Shown in pieces: positions 1 through 7,906 of a DNA stretch of 64,000 bases. Under the pieces are notes generated by a model. It was not told where the DNA came from and made no database searches. It saw only the letters and a list, made by a program, of their open reading frames with translations. The stretch comes from Halorientalis sp. LT38 (GTDB lineage Archaea; Halobacteriota; Halobacteria; Halobacteriales; Haloarculaceae), in assembly GCF_037031225.1 (NCBI RefSeq), contig NZ_JAYEZN010000001.1:248001-312000 (forward strand). The letters are read 5' to 3'. How positions within the stretch are numbered: position 1 is the stretch's first letter; each line of letters begins with the position of its first letter. The position numbers were made by a program, and so were the translations under genes.

Positions 1-176
1 TCTCGAACCTGGACTTCTCGGACTCGGAGCAGACCAGCCTGACGGGGTTCGAGGGCGCCGACACCGGTTCGTCAGCGGACCAGTCGAACCACTCACTCGG
101 CGAGTTCGCCGGCTCCGAGGCGGACGGGGACGACGGTCCGAGCGCCGGACAGACGTCGCTGGGCGAGTTCGAGTAG
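1..176 (+). CDS. C-terminal tail of an unidentified protein with repeated PCNA-binding-like motifs (5' truncated)
   Basis: Only the last 57 codons are in the window; the frame runs from base 3 to a TAG at 174-176. The tail is acidic and low in complexity, as in a disordered haloarchaeal C terminus. It contains QTSLTGFE, a looser NHSLGEFA, and ends in QTSLGEFE. These resemble the PIP box (Q-x-x-L/I/M-x-x-aromatic-aromatic) by which replication and repair proteins bind PCNA, though the second aromatic is missing. The terminal copy is where many archaeal clamp-binding proteins keep their PIP box. The protein could be a polymerase, clamp-loader subunit, nuclease or ligase, but the visible part does not decide this. 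Confidence 0.6.
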   Translation, partial: SNLDFSDSEQTSLTGFEGADTGSSADQSNHSLGEFAGSEADGDDGPSAGQTSLGEFE

Positions 177-195
177 CGGCGGGGAGCCCCGTCGG

Positions 196-1887
196 TCACC
201 GCTCGATCTGCACGCCGGACACCTCGAACCGCGCCCCGCCGGAAGACGACTTCTGGTCGTCTTCCGAGCCCCCACTCGCTTCGCTCGCGGGGACGCCCGC
301 CTCGCTCTCGGTCACGGCGATCGACCAGTCGTGGGCGTCGGCGATCTCCTGCACGATCGCCAGCCCGAACCCGGTCCCCGACTCGTTGGTCGTGAACCCG
401 GACTCGAACACGTGCTCTCGCACGTCTTCGGGGATGCCCCGACCGTCGTCTTCGACGTAGAACCCGGCCGCGTCGTCGAGGGGGCCGACGCGGATCGTGA
501 GGTCGTCACCGCCGTGCTCGATCGCATTTCGAAAGAGGTTCTCGAGGAGCTGCTGGAGGCGGTCGGAATCGGCCTGCAGGACGAGATCCCCGTCGACGAC
601 GAGTTCGGCGTCGCCTGTCTCGACGAGGTCCCAGCACGCCTCCACGAGCGACCGTAACTCGACGCGCTCGGTTTCGTCGATCGGCTGGCCCTGGCGAGCG
701 AGCGTGAGCAAGTCGTCGATGAGCGCCTCCATACGGCCGTGCGCACCGGCGATCGCTGTCAGGTGTTCGTTGTCCCCGGCGGCGCGGGCGAGTTCGAGCC
801 GCGAAGTGGCCACGTTGAGGGGGTTCCGCAGGTCGTGGGAGACCATGTTCGCGAACTGATCCAGGCGCTCGTTCTGGCGTTCCAGTTCCCGGCGGTACTG
901 CTCGCGGTGCGTGACGTCGGTCAGTGTGATCAGCCGGCCGAGTTGCCCCTGATCGACGCCGAACGGGTTCTCGGTGAGGCGGAAGTAGCGCGTGTTCCCG
1001 TCACGCTCCATCTCGACGATCTCCGTCCCGTCCGCGAGCGAGTCGTCGACGACGGGCAACACCGCGGCGAGCGGTTCGCCGGTCGTCTCCGGCAGCCGTA
1101 GCACGGGGAACAACTGGGCCGCGCTTTCGTTGTAGTCGCGGATCCGGTCGTCCTCGTTGAGGAGGACAACTGGCTCGTCGTGTCCCGCCGCGAGCTGGAT
1201 GAGTCGGAAGTGATCGAGGTAGACGTACGAAAACCCGACGGCGAAGATGGCCACACCGAGCGGCTCGTAGGTGATGTCGACCAGATACGTGCTCTCGTAC
1301 CCGAGCACGTCGAGGACGATCGGCAGGCCCGTGACCCCGAGCAGGGCGACGAACGGCTTCGTGTCGTAACTGATCTGCATGAACAGCTCGAGGAGCATGA
1401 AGTAGCCCACGAGCGCCAGCGCGTAGGAGAGGCCCATCACCAGCCAGTGAAACAGCCCGGTCTCGACGGCGAGGTGTGGGAACGGCGTCGCGACGGCCCG
1501 GGTCGTGAAGTAGTAGCCGTGGAGCGGGTTCGTCAGTTTCACCAGGACGATCGCCAGGAAGACGGCGATGGCCGTGTGGCGGATCGTCACGTTCCGGTGC
1601 AGCGAGCGGCCGGTGAAGGCCGAGCAGAAGTAGAGCCACGGCCCGACGGTCGCGAAGCCGACGACCAGACCGAGCATGTAAAATGCGGTCTTCAGCGCCG
1701 GCGAGGGCGCGAGGAGGAAGCCGACGTGGGCGGCCGCCCAGGCGCCACTCAGGAGGAGGAGCCAGACGACGCCGCGTCGCGTGTCGGGGTCGTCGATACG
1801 CCGTGCGCGGCCGGCGCTCGCGATACAGGCGATCGCCGCCGCACCGAACACGAGGACGTAGCCCAGAAAGAGCCCGTCAACCGCCAA
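196..1887 (-). CDS. Membrane-bound sensor histidine kinase (7TM-PAS-HisKA-HATPase)
   Basis: About 563 residues. Residues 1-225 hold roughly seven hydrophobic segments, matching the N-terminal 7TM sensor region of haloarchaeal kinases. A PAS-like region follows (about 230-325). The HisKA box SHDLRNPLN holds the phospho-accepting His. The ATPase domain shows the N box (NLFRNAIEHG), G1 (DDGRGIP) and G2 (GTGFGLAI). The kinase should autophosphorylate and pass phosphate to a response regulator, but none is adjacent. The start is uncertain: no in-frame ATG lies near the N terminus, a stop lies just upstream, and TTG at 1885-1887 gives the full first helix; a GTG about 12 codons later is an alternative. 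The gene sits 42 bases after the small gene at 1930-2283 on the same strand and is probably cotranscribed. Confidence 0.9.
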   Translation of the reverse strand: MAVDGLFLGYVLVFGAAAIACIASAGRARRIDDPDTRRGVVWLLLLSGAWAAAHVGFLLAPSPALKTAFYMLGLVVGFATVGPWLYFCSAFTGRSLHRNVTIRHTAIAVFLAIVLVKLTNPLHGYYFTTRAVATPFPHLAVETGLFHWLVMGLSYALALVGYFMLLELFMQISYDTKPFVALLGVTGLPIVLDVLGYESTYLVDITYEPLGVAIFAVGFSYVYLDHFRLIQLAAGHDEPVVLLNEDDRIRDYNESAAQLFPVLRLPETTGEPLAAVLPVVDDSLADGTEIVEMERDGNTRYFRLTENPFGVDQGQLGRLITLTDVTHREQYRRELERQNERLDQFANMVSHDLRNPLNVATSRLELARAAGDNEHLTAIAGAHGRMEALIDDLLTLARQGQPIDETERVELRSLVEACWDLVETGDAELVVDGDLVLQADSDRLQQLLENLFRNAIEHGGDDLTIRVGPLDDAAGFYVEDDGRGIPEDVREHVFESGFTTNESGTGFGLAIVQEIADAHDWSIAVTESEAGVPASEASGGSEDDQKSSSGGARFEVSGVQIER

Positions 1888-1929
1888 TAGTGATCACCCG
1901 GGGTGGCAACCCGTACATCGAGGAGCGCA

Positions 1930-2283
1930 CTAGTCGAGCCCGCTCTCGAGGTTCTCGAGCAGTTTTCCGACGAACAGGCCCATCCGCGGCGAGAGGGCAT
2001 CTTCGACCCCCGCCGGTGGGTCGGCGGGGTGGGTGTGTAACATCTCGACGAACGATTCGCCGTGGGTCATCGCCTCCGTCATGTCGACGACGTCCACGAT
2101 CATCCCCTCGTCCCCCGTGTCGAGGTCCTCGTAGTACTCTTTCTCCCACTCGGAGTACTCGATGGTCCAGGCGTGCCCGCCCACCGCGTCGACGATCCGG
2201 TCGAGCGCGCCGACCTCCAGCAGTCCCTCGTCGGTCTCGACGTAGACGGTGTCGTCCTCCACGGTGGTTTCGTGGCGTCGCAT
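1930..2283 (-). CDS. Small conserved-type haloarchaeal hypothetical protein
   Basis: 117 residues, acidic, ATG start at 2283. It contains aromatic and acidic stretches (EYSEWEKEYYEDL) and DEGMIVDVVDMTEAM, with no membrane segment, signal peptide or cysteine motif. Composition and GC-rich third positions fit a real haloarchaeal gene, but I do not recognise a family with a known role. It lies upstream of the histidine kinase on the same strand with a 42-base gap, so the two may form an operon. Upstream, a short inverted repeat (GGGGT-GGTT-ACCCC, 2316-2329) could be a regulatory element of this gene. Function unknown. Confidence 0.75.
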   Translation of the reverse strand: MRRHETTVEDDTVYVETDEGLLEVGALDRIVDAVGGHAWTIEYSEWEKEYYEDLDTGDEGMIVDVVDMTEAMTHGESFVEMLHTHPADPPAGVEDALSPRMGLFVGKLLENLESGLD

Positions 2284-2426
2284 GGTCTGTGCACCCGGTC
2301 ACGCCCGGCACTGTTGGGGTGGTTACCCCCCATCAGGTAAATCGCTTCTCCCCGTTTCAGTCGTCGACTCGCGACCGTCCGTCCCCGCGCCCTCGTTCGA
2401 CTAAATTGGTTTACCGTTCGTTTCAG

Positions 2427-2434
2427 CTATATTA
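2427..2434 (+). promoter_or_regulatory. TATA box for the HhH/TULIP-like operon
   Basis: CTATATTA lies in an A+T-rich patch. Its centre is about 29 bases ahead of the ATG at 2461, the spacing expected when that ATG is at or next to the transcription start (leaderless mRNA). Position inferred from spacing only. Confidence 0.6.
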
Positions 2435-2460
2435 ATCGTCTCTGCCGACGTATCAACGGC

Positions 2461-2532
2461 ATGCACCGATACCGTCAGTGCCGTGCGGAGTCCCACACCG
2501 TGAACGCCGCGACCGTCGGAGACCGACCGTGA
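2461..2532 (+). CDS. Short leaderless ORF overlapping the HhH gene start (23 codons)
   Basis: ATG at 2461 lies where the TATA box predicts the transcript to start. The frame encodes 23 residues (starting MHRYRQC) and ends in a TGA that overlaps the GTG start of the next gene as GTGA (2529-2532). Such an overlap is the classic arrangement for translational coupling: ribosomes loaded on the leaderless ATG could reinitiate at 2529. The peptide is rich in Arg/His/Cys and matches nothing I recognise. It may be only a loading ORF, or chance. Confidence 0.4.
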   Translation: MHRYRQCRAESHTVNAATVGDRP

Positions 2533-3353
2533 CGGCCGAGGAGTTCGAGCGACTCGACGGCGTGGGCTCGGTCAGGGCCCGCCAGCTCGCGGAGGCGGGG
2601 TTCGAATCGCTCGCGCAGCTGGTGCGGGCGGATCTCGGCGACCTGACGGCCATCGACGGCATCGGCGACGCGACGGCGACGGACATCGTCGCCTCGGCGA
2701 CGGCCCTGCTCGACGAGAGCGACCCGGCGATCCGGCCCACCACGTCACTCCTGAAGACCCATCGCGACGCGGTCTTCGACGTTTACACGCCCGTCCTGGC
2801 GGAGCCGTACCGAATCGACGCGACGGTCGCTGATCGGCCCAGCCCTTCGGAAACCGATGCTACCCCCGAGCAGCGGGCCGAAACCGATCCGAGACCAGAC
2901 CGTCCCGAACGGGCGACCGGTGGTGACGGGAGCGCCGCCGCGGCCGCGAGCCGGCTGCTCGCAGCCGAAGCCGACGCCGACGGCCGCATCGGACGCGAGC
3001 CGCTGCGGGCGAGCGACTTCGACGTCGACGTCCGCCTCGGCGTCGCCCCGGCTGACGCGTTCGAGAAACGGGGGACGACGGCGCTGGCCGCGGCGGGCTT
3101 CGCGTCGGAAGACGCCGAGCGCATCGTTCGGGCCGGCGCGGCGGTGGAACGATGGCTCGCCGACGACGCGGATCGCGGTCGGCGACTCCTCACGGATCGC
3201 GCGGGCGCCGTCGAGGCGGCCCTGGCGAGAGAGGATGCGAGCGTCGAGCCCGCGTCGGTTCTCGACGCCGTCGACCCCGAACCCGCCCGGACCGGGCTGT
3301 CGAGCGTCGGGTTGCGATCGCTCACAGTGCGGCCCGCCAAGGGGGTGCGCTGA
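2529..3353 (+). CDS. Helix-hairpin-helix domain protein
   Basis: 274 residues from GTG 2529 (an upstream in-frame start at 2478 would add a basic, atypical extension and is disfavoured). Residues about 5-55 hold two HhH motifs: LDGVGSVRARQLAEAGF and IDGIGDATATDIV, the fold used for sequence-nonspecific DNA binding or protein contacts (RadA N-terminal-like, ComEA, UvrC). A Pro/Asp/Thr-rich linker follows, then an Ala/Arg-rich helical C terminus (about 150-274), again with hairpin-like Gly/Ala segments. The stop overlaps the start of the next gene (TGATG), so the two are almost certainly co-translated. The DNA-binding fold is inferred from motif; the biological role is unknown. Confidence 0.75.
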   Translation: MTAEEFERLDGVGSVRARQLAEAGFESLAQLVRADLGDLTAIDGIGDATATDIVASATALLDESDPAIRPTTSLLKTHRDAVFDVYTPVLAEPYRIDATVADRPSPSETDATPEQRAETDPRPDRPERATGGDGSAAAAASRLLAAEADADGRIGREPLRASDFDVDVRLGVAPADAFEKRGTTALAAAGFASEDAERIVRAGAAVERWLADDADRGRRLLTDRAGAVEAALAREDASVEPASVLDAVDPEPARTGLSSVGLRSLTVRPAKGVR

Positions 3354-5938
3354 TGCGAACCCCGTACGAGACCGGCGGGTACGATCTGGTCGTCCAGGTC
3401 AGCGAGCGGGAGTTCAACGACCAGCTCGCGGCGCTGTACGCCGCCGGCTCGTCGCAGTTCCCCCACCAGGTCCGACAGACGTTCTCGCTTTTGTCCTCGA
3501 CCGGGACGGTGAACTTCCTGTTCGACACGCCGTGGCTCCACCTGGGCACCGACCCCCAGCACCGGCGGGCCGTCTCCCGGTACGACTGGCGCGTCGCCGA
3601 CGACTCGCTGTCCGTGGCCGAGCCGGAGCAGCTGACGCTGTTTCTCCCATTCAGCGAGGCCTCGCTCGACATAGAGAGCGGAATGAGCGCCGCGGACGTG
3701 GACGGCTGCGTCATGGTCCAGCACCCGATCTCCGTCTGGTCGCCGCGCGGGCAGTCCGACCGACGGCAGGTGGGTCTCGACTTCGACGCGGGCGTCGAGC
3801 GCATCGAGGTCGGATTCACGCCCCAGACCGTCACCCGCCTCGAAACCGAGAACGCGCTGCTCCCGTCGCTCCTCCGCGGGAAGCTCCAGGGCGAAGTCGC
3901 GACGCTCCTCGAACGGGACGTGGGACGGGTCGAACTCGCTCCCGACGCCATCGCTGTCGCCGACGACGACGATCCGCTGACGCCGGCGACTGTCGAGCCG
4001 ATCCTGCTCCGCAGCGGCGTGCGCGGCCTCGCGCTGGCGCTACCGACCCAGCCGGACACGACCGGCGATCCAGACGCGTTCGGGGCGCCCAGCGCCGACG
4101 CGTCCGAACCGGTGGTCGCGCTGCTCGACGCCGACACGCTGCTCGCAGAGATCGTGCGACCGGCACTCGCCGGCGGCCTCGGCGTCTCCCCGAACGCGTT
4201 CGATCGACCCTGTCGGCTGAACCGGAGCGTGGACCTGGACACCTCTGGCATCTCTGAACTGGACGACCTCGACCTCCGCACCTTGCGCGCTCGCATCGAC
4301 GGCGATCACGTCCGGGTCGACGGAACCTTCGACGGCGAGGGGTCGGCCAAGGGCTTCCCGTTTACCGTCGAAGGCTCGTTCCGCGTCCGGATCTATCTGG
4401 AACTCGACGACGGCGACCTGGCGGTGCGTGTCGAGGCCGACGATCCCGAGGTCGACATCGACTTCCCGGCCTGGGTGTACGTCGTCGCGACGGGCATCGG
4501 CGTCCTCACGGGCGGGATCGGCGGTGCGGCGATCGGCGCGACGCTCGTGCTGATCGTCGAACTCCTCGTCGACGCGCTCTCAGATCCGATGAGCGGCGGT
4601 GCGCTGGCAGCCCAGTTCGGGACCGACGGGCTCGACGTGCCGCTCGGTCCGGCCGCGTCGGGGCTGACCCTCAGCGCGGTCGAACTGACGACCGACGCGC
4701 TCGCCATCGGGGGTCGCCCCGTGACCGACAGCGGGGCACCGGTCGCCGCCAGGTCCGGTGAGCGCACGATCACCAGCGGCACGGCCGTCGACCTCGACAC
4801 GGGAGACGTCGGCGCTGTCAGCGACGTCGCGGAGGCGGATCTCGCCTGGACGACTGGTCCACAGGGAGCGGGCGTCTACGCCCGGTCCGGTGCGATCTTC
4901 GCCCCGCTGGCCGGGCAGGCGTACCGGTCGCTGTCCGTCGTCGACCTCGAACAGGCGGAGTTCGAGGGGAGTTCACATCCGACGATGCTTCCGGCCGCGC
5001 TCGTCCCGCGGCCTGGCTGGCTCTGGGGCGGGATCGGTCCGCGACTGGTCTTCGCGGTTCGGACGAGCGAGAACCGCTACGCGAAGTGTCGCGTCGGGCG
5101 CCGCGCGGACGGTCGGCTGACCCTCGAGTACGTCACCTACGACCGGCCGACGCCGGGCGTGGAACCGGTCGTGCTGAGTTCGATCCGGGAGCGCGAATAC
5201 CTCGAATCCGGGACGGACTCCTGGCCCCACGTCACCTGTGCGGGCGGGTTCGGGTTCAACGGCCGCCGGTTCGGCGGCGGCGTGCACACCGAGTCCCGCT
5301 CCGGGGAGTACACGATCGACGAGGTATCCCGGGAGATCACCGCGACGACCCGGACGTCGCTGCTCGCCCACCCGATCCGGTCCGTCGAGTGGTCGCTCGA
5401 CGGCCACGTCCTCGCCGGGTCCGGAACCGTCATCGTCGGCGACGGTCACGAGGTCGAGTACGCCGTCCGCGACGACGGCCTCGAACTCGTCACGGAACTC
5501 GGAAAGGAACTCGCCGAACCACTGTCCGTGACCGTCGTCGACGACCGGGGGCTGACGGTCACCGGTCGGGAGTGGCTGCGCTTCGACGGCGTCGAGAAGG
5601 AGGGCGGCCGTTCGCCAGAGGACCTCGCCGCCGCGCGCGAGGCGATCGACCACTGCCTGCTCGCCCGGCGGGACGACGTCTTCGGACCCGGGGGCGTCCA
5701 GCCGGATCCGCTGCCCCCGTGGGCGGACCGGCTCGACCGGCTCGCGGGCGGACAGACGCTCCCCGATCCGGGGACAATACTGCCGGCAGAAGACGAGGCG
5801 GCCCATTTCGGACGGAACGACGGCTTCGCGCTCGGTGAGACGGACGCTCGACTGGCGGCGCTCAGCCTCGATCAGTCGGCCGTCGACCGGGCGCTCCGCC
5901 GCGGTCTGGACGGGAGCGAACGGATCGACCGGCTGTAA
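3353..5938 (+). CDS. Large beta-rich protein, possibly TULIP/P47-like lipid-binding
   Basis: 861 residues; ATG 3353 overlaps the upstream stop by one base. There is no signal peptide. The N terminus (YDLVVQVSEREFNDQLAALY) and long alternating hydrophobic strands recall TULIP-superfamily proteins (BPI/P47/OrfX type), which form tubes that bind lipids. One glycine-rich hydrophobic segment, about residues 370-410 (WVYVVATGIGVLTGGIGGAA onward), could be a membrane helix or the glycine-rich helix of P47-like proteins. The C-terminal third has WSLDGHVLAGSG-type strands and an Asp/Pro-rich end. The TULIP assignment is inference from pattern, not a match I can verify; an unrelated beta-rich family is possible. 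Partner: the HhH protein encoded just upstream. Confidence 0.55.
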   Translation: MRTPYETGGYDLVVQVSEREFNDQLAALYAAGSSQFPHQVRQTFSLLSSTGTVNFLFDTPWLHLGTDPQHRRAVSRYDWRVADDSLSVAEPEQLTLFLPFSEASLDIESGMSAADVDGCVMVQHPISVWSPRGQSDRRQVGLDFDAGVERIEVGFTPQTVTRLETENALLPSLLRGKLQGEVATLLERDVGRVELAPDAIAVADDDDPLTPATVEPILLRSGVRGLALALPTQPDTTGDPDAFGAPSADASEPVVALLDADTLLAEIVRPALAGGLGVSPNAFDRPCRLNRSVDLDTSGISELDDLDLRTLRARIDGDHVRVDGTFDGEGSAKGFPFTVEGSFRVRIYLELDDGDLAVRVEADDPEVDIDFPAWVYVVATGIGVLTGGIGGAAIGATLVLIVELLVDALSDPMSGGALAAQFGTDGLDVPLGPAASGLTLSAVELTTDALAIGGRPVTDSGAPVAARSGERTITSGTAVDLDTGDVGAVSDVAEADLAWTTGPQGAGVYARSGAIFAPLAGQAYRSLSVVDLEQAEFEGSSHPTMLPAALVPRPGWLWGGIGPRLVFAVRTSENRYAKCRVGRRADGRLTLEYVTYDRPTPGVEPVVLSSIREREYLESGTDSWPHVTCAGGFGFNGRRFGGGVHTESRSGEYTIDEVSREITATTRTSLLAHPIRSVEWSLDGHVLAGSGTVIVGDGHEVEYAVRDDGLELVTELGKELAEPLSVTVVDDRGLTVTGREWLRFDGVEKEGGRSPEDLAAAREAIDHCLLARRDDVFGPGGVQPDPLPPWADRLDRLAGGQTLPDPGTILPAEDEAAHFGRNDGFALGETDARLAALSLDQSAVDRALRRGLDGSERIDRL

Positions 5939-6039
5939 CCGCCATTCGAGGTCCGCTGCGCCGGGTCCGCCGGCGGGGCGCGTCTGACGGCTGGCTGACG
6001 GATGATTATGTCGTCGGAGCTACTCCCTCCGGACGAGCG

Positions 6040-7890
6040 ATGGGAGACGCACAAGAGACTATCACGGTCGCCGAGTTGAGCGACGGGCCGCCGATCGGCC
6101 AGACGCCGGACCAGTCGGTCGAGTTGCCCGTCGTGGAGATCCTGACGGGCCGCGGATTCGTCACCGGAAAGTCGGGCGGCGGGAAGTCGAACACGGCGAG
6201 CGTCATCATCGAGAAGCTGCTCGACGGGGGCTACCCCGTGATGATCGTCGACATCGACGGCGAGTACTACGGACTCAAGGAGGAGTACGAGATCCTCCAC
6301 GTCGGCGGTGACGAAGAGTGTGACATTCAGGTGACCGTCGATCACGCCGAGAAGATCGCGTCGCTGGCCCTGGAGAAGAACGTCCCCATCATCCTCGACG
6401 TCTCCTCGTTCCTCGACGAGGACGAGGCCGGAGAGCTCCTGACGGCCGTCTCCAAGCGGCTGTTCGCCAAGGAGAAGAAGCTGAAACAGCCCTTCCTGAT
6501 GCTCGTCGAGGAGGTCCACGAGTGGATCCCGGAGAAGGGCTCCGTCGGCGAGTGCGGGAAGATGCTCATCAAGATCGGCAAGCGCGGGCGCAAACACGGC
6601 CTGGGCATGGTCGGCATCAGCCAGCGCCCGGCCGACGTGAAGAAGGACTTCATCACGCAATGCGACTGGCTGGTCTGGCACCGGCTCACCTGGAACAACG
6701 ACACGAAGGTCGTCAGCCGCATCCTCGACAACGAGTACGCCGAGGCCGTCGAGGACCTGAACGACGGCGAGGCGTTCATGATGAACGACTGGTCCGAGTC
6801 GATCCAGCGCGTCCAGTTCCACCGCAAGAAGACCTTCGACGCCGGCGCGACCCCCGGCCTCGACGACGTGGAGCGTCCGGACCTCAAATCGGTCAGTTCC
6901 GACCTCGTCTCCGAACTCGAGGAGATCAGCGAGGAGGAGAAACGGACCGAAGACCGCATCGAGGAACTGCGGACGCAACTGGACGAGAAGAACTCCCGGA
7001 TCGCCGAACTGGAGAAGGAACTCCAGGACGCCCGCGACATGTCGCGGATGGCCGATCAGTTCGTCGACGCGCTACTCGACACCGTCAAGGGGGTCAACCC
7101 CGGCCGGACCGAGCAGGAACGGATGCGGCAGAAGCGACGGCTGGCCGCCGGCGAGGACGGCGCCGACGGCGCTGAGTCCGCACAGGTCCAGCAAGAGACG
7201 GCCGCCGCCGGTGACGGCGGCACGGTCGTGGACTCGACGGCCGAACCGCGATCCGGCGGCGAACCCCCGACCGCAGAGGCGAACGATGCCGAGGCCGCGA
7301 CTGCGGACGCAAACGACGCCGAGGCCCCGACTGCGGACGCCGGCGACGATGAAACCGCCGACGCGACGATGGGGCAGCAGGTGGCGACGGACTTCTTCGA
7401 CGGGCCGGCCGGAGACCCGGACCGGAACGGAACCGACGAGTCGGCCGACGACGGCGACGTGGCAGCCGCGATGGCGGCGGTCGGTGGCCAGGGCGACGTG
7501 ATCGACGGCGAATCCGGCGCCACCTTCTCGTTCGACGCCGAGGACCCCTGGCCGGGCGAGATCCCGGAGGAACGCCGGGAAGTCGTCGAGGGCCTCCGAC
7601 GGGCCGTCGAGGCCATGCCCGGGAAGACCCGCGGGATGTTGCGCTACTACCGGAAGGAGGGGCCGGCCAAGCCCCTGGACGCCCACTTCGCGGGCGGCGG
7701 CGACGGCGACCGGACGAAGGCATACGCGCACAACCGGACCCTGCGCACCCACGGCTTCATCGAACACGCCGGCCGCGGCTACTACGCCTACCGGCTGGCC
7801 GACCTGATCGAGGAGGAGGCCGGCGGCGAGTTCGAGGCCGAAGAACTGAACGCGCTCGTGACCGCCGTCGAAGACGCATTCGTGAAGTGA
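6040..7890 (+). CDS. HerA/DUF87-type ATPase with C-terminal winged-helix-like domain
   Basis: 616 residues, ATG 6040, with a weak TATA-like GATTATG about 30 bases upstream (leaderless). Walker A is TGKSGGGKSNTAS near residue 45; Walker B is FLMLVEEVHEW near 155; GISQRPADV and the Arg-rich RGRKHG segment are typical of HerA-like hexameric translocases. After the ATPase core (about 20-280) comes a coiled coil (EEISEEEKRTEDRIEELR and onward), a disordered acidic/Ala-rich linker with near-repeats (EANDAEAATADANDAEAPTA), and a C-terminal domain (about 500-616) that looks like a winged helix (LRTHGFIEHAGRGYYAYRL). No nurA nuclease gene is adjacent, so this is probably not the NurA-coupled HerA. Likely a DNA-associated ATPase. 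Confidence 0.85.
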   Translation: MGDAQETITVAELSDGPPIGQTPDQSVELPVVEILTGRGFVTGKSGGGKSNTASVIIEKLLDGGYPVMIVDIDGEYYGLKEEYEILHVGGDEECDIQVTVDHAEKIASLALEKNVPIILDVSSFLDEDEAGELLTAVSKRLFAKEKKLKQPFLMLVEEVHEWIPEKGSVGECGKMLIKIGKRGRKHGLGMVGISQRPADVKKDFITQCDWLVWHRLTWNNDTKVVSRILDNEYAEAVEDLNDGEAFMMNDWSESIQRVQFHRKKTFDAGATPGLDDVERPDLKSVSSDLVSELEEISEEEKRTEDRIEELRTQLDEKNSRIAELEKELQDARDMSRMADQFVDALLDTVKGVNPGRTEQERMRQKRRLAAGEDGADGAESAQVQQETAAAGDGGTVVDSTAEPRSGGEPPTAEANDAEAATADANDAEAPTADAGDDETADATMGQQVATDFFDGPAGDPDRNGTDESADDGDVAAAMAAVGGQGDVIDGESGATFSFDAEDPWPGEIPEERREVVEGLRRAVEAMPGKTRGMLRYYRKEGPAKPLDAHFAGGGDGDRTKAYAHNRTLRTHGFIEHAGRGYYAYRLADLIEEEAGGEFEAEELNALVTAVEDAFVK

Positions 7891-7906
7891 GCGAAGCAGC
7901 GGGCGG

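Noticed and set aside
1877-1918. 13-codon ORF (MYGLPPRVITIGG) overlapping the kinase start
   Set aside because: No promoter at a fitting distance and the kinase is probably in an operon with the upstream gene; likely chance.
6040-7890. HerA-NurA end-resection pair
   Set aside because: Only the ATPase is present; no nurA, mre11 or rad50 gene is adjacent.
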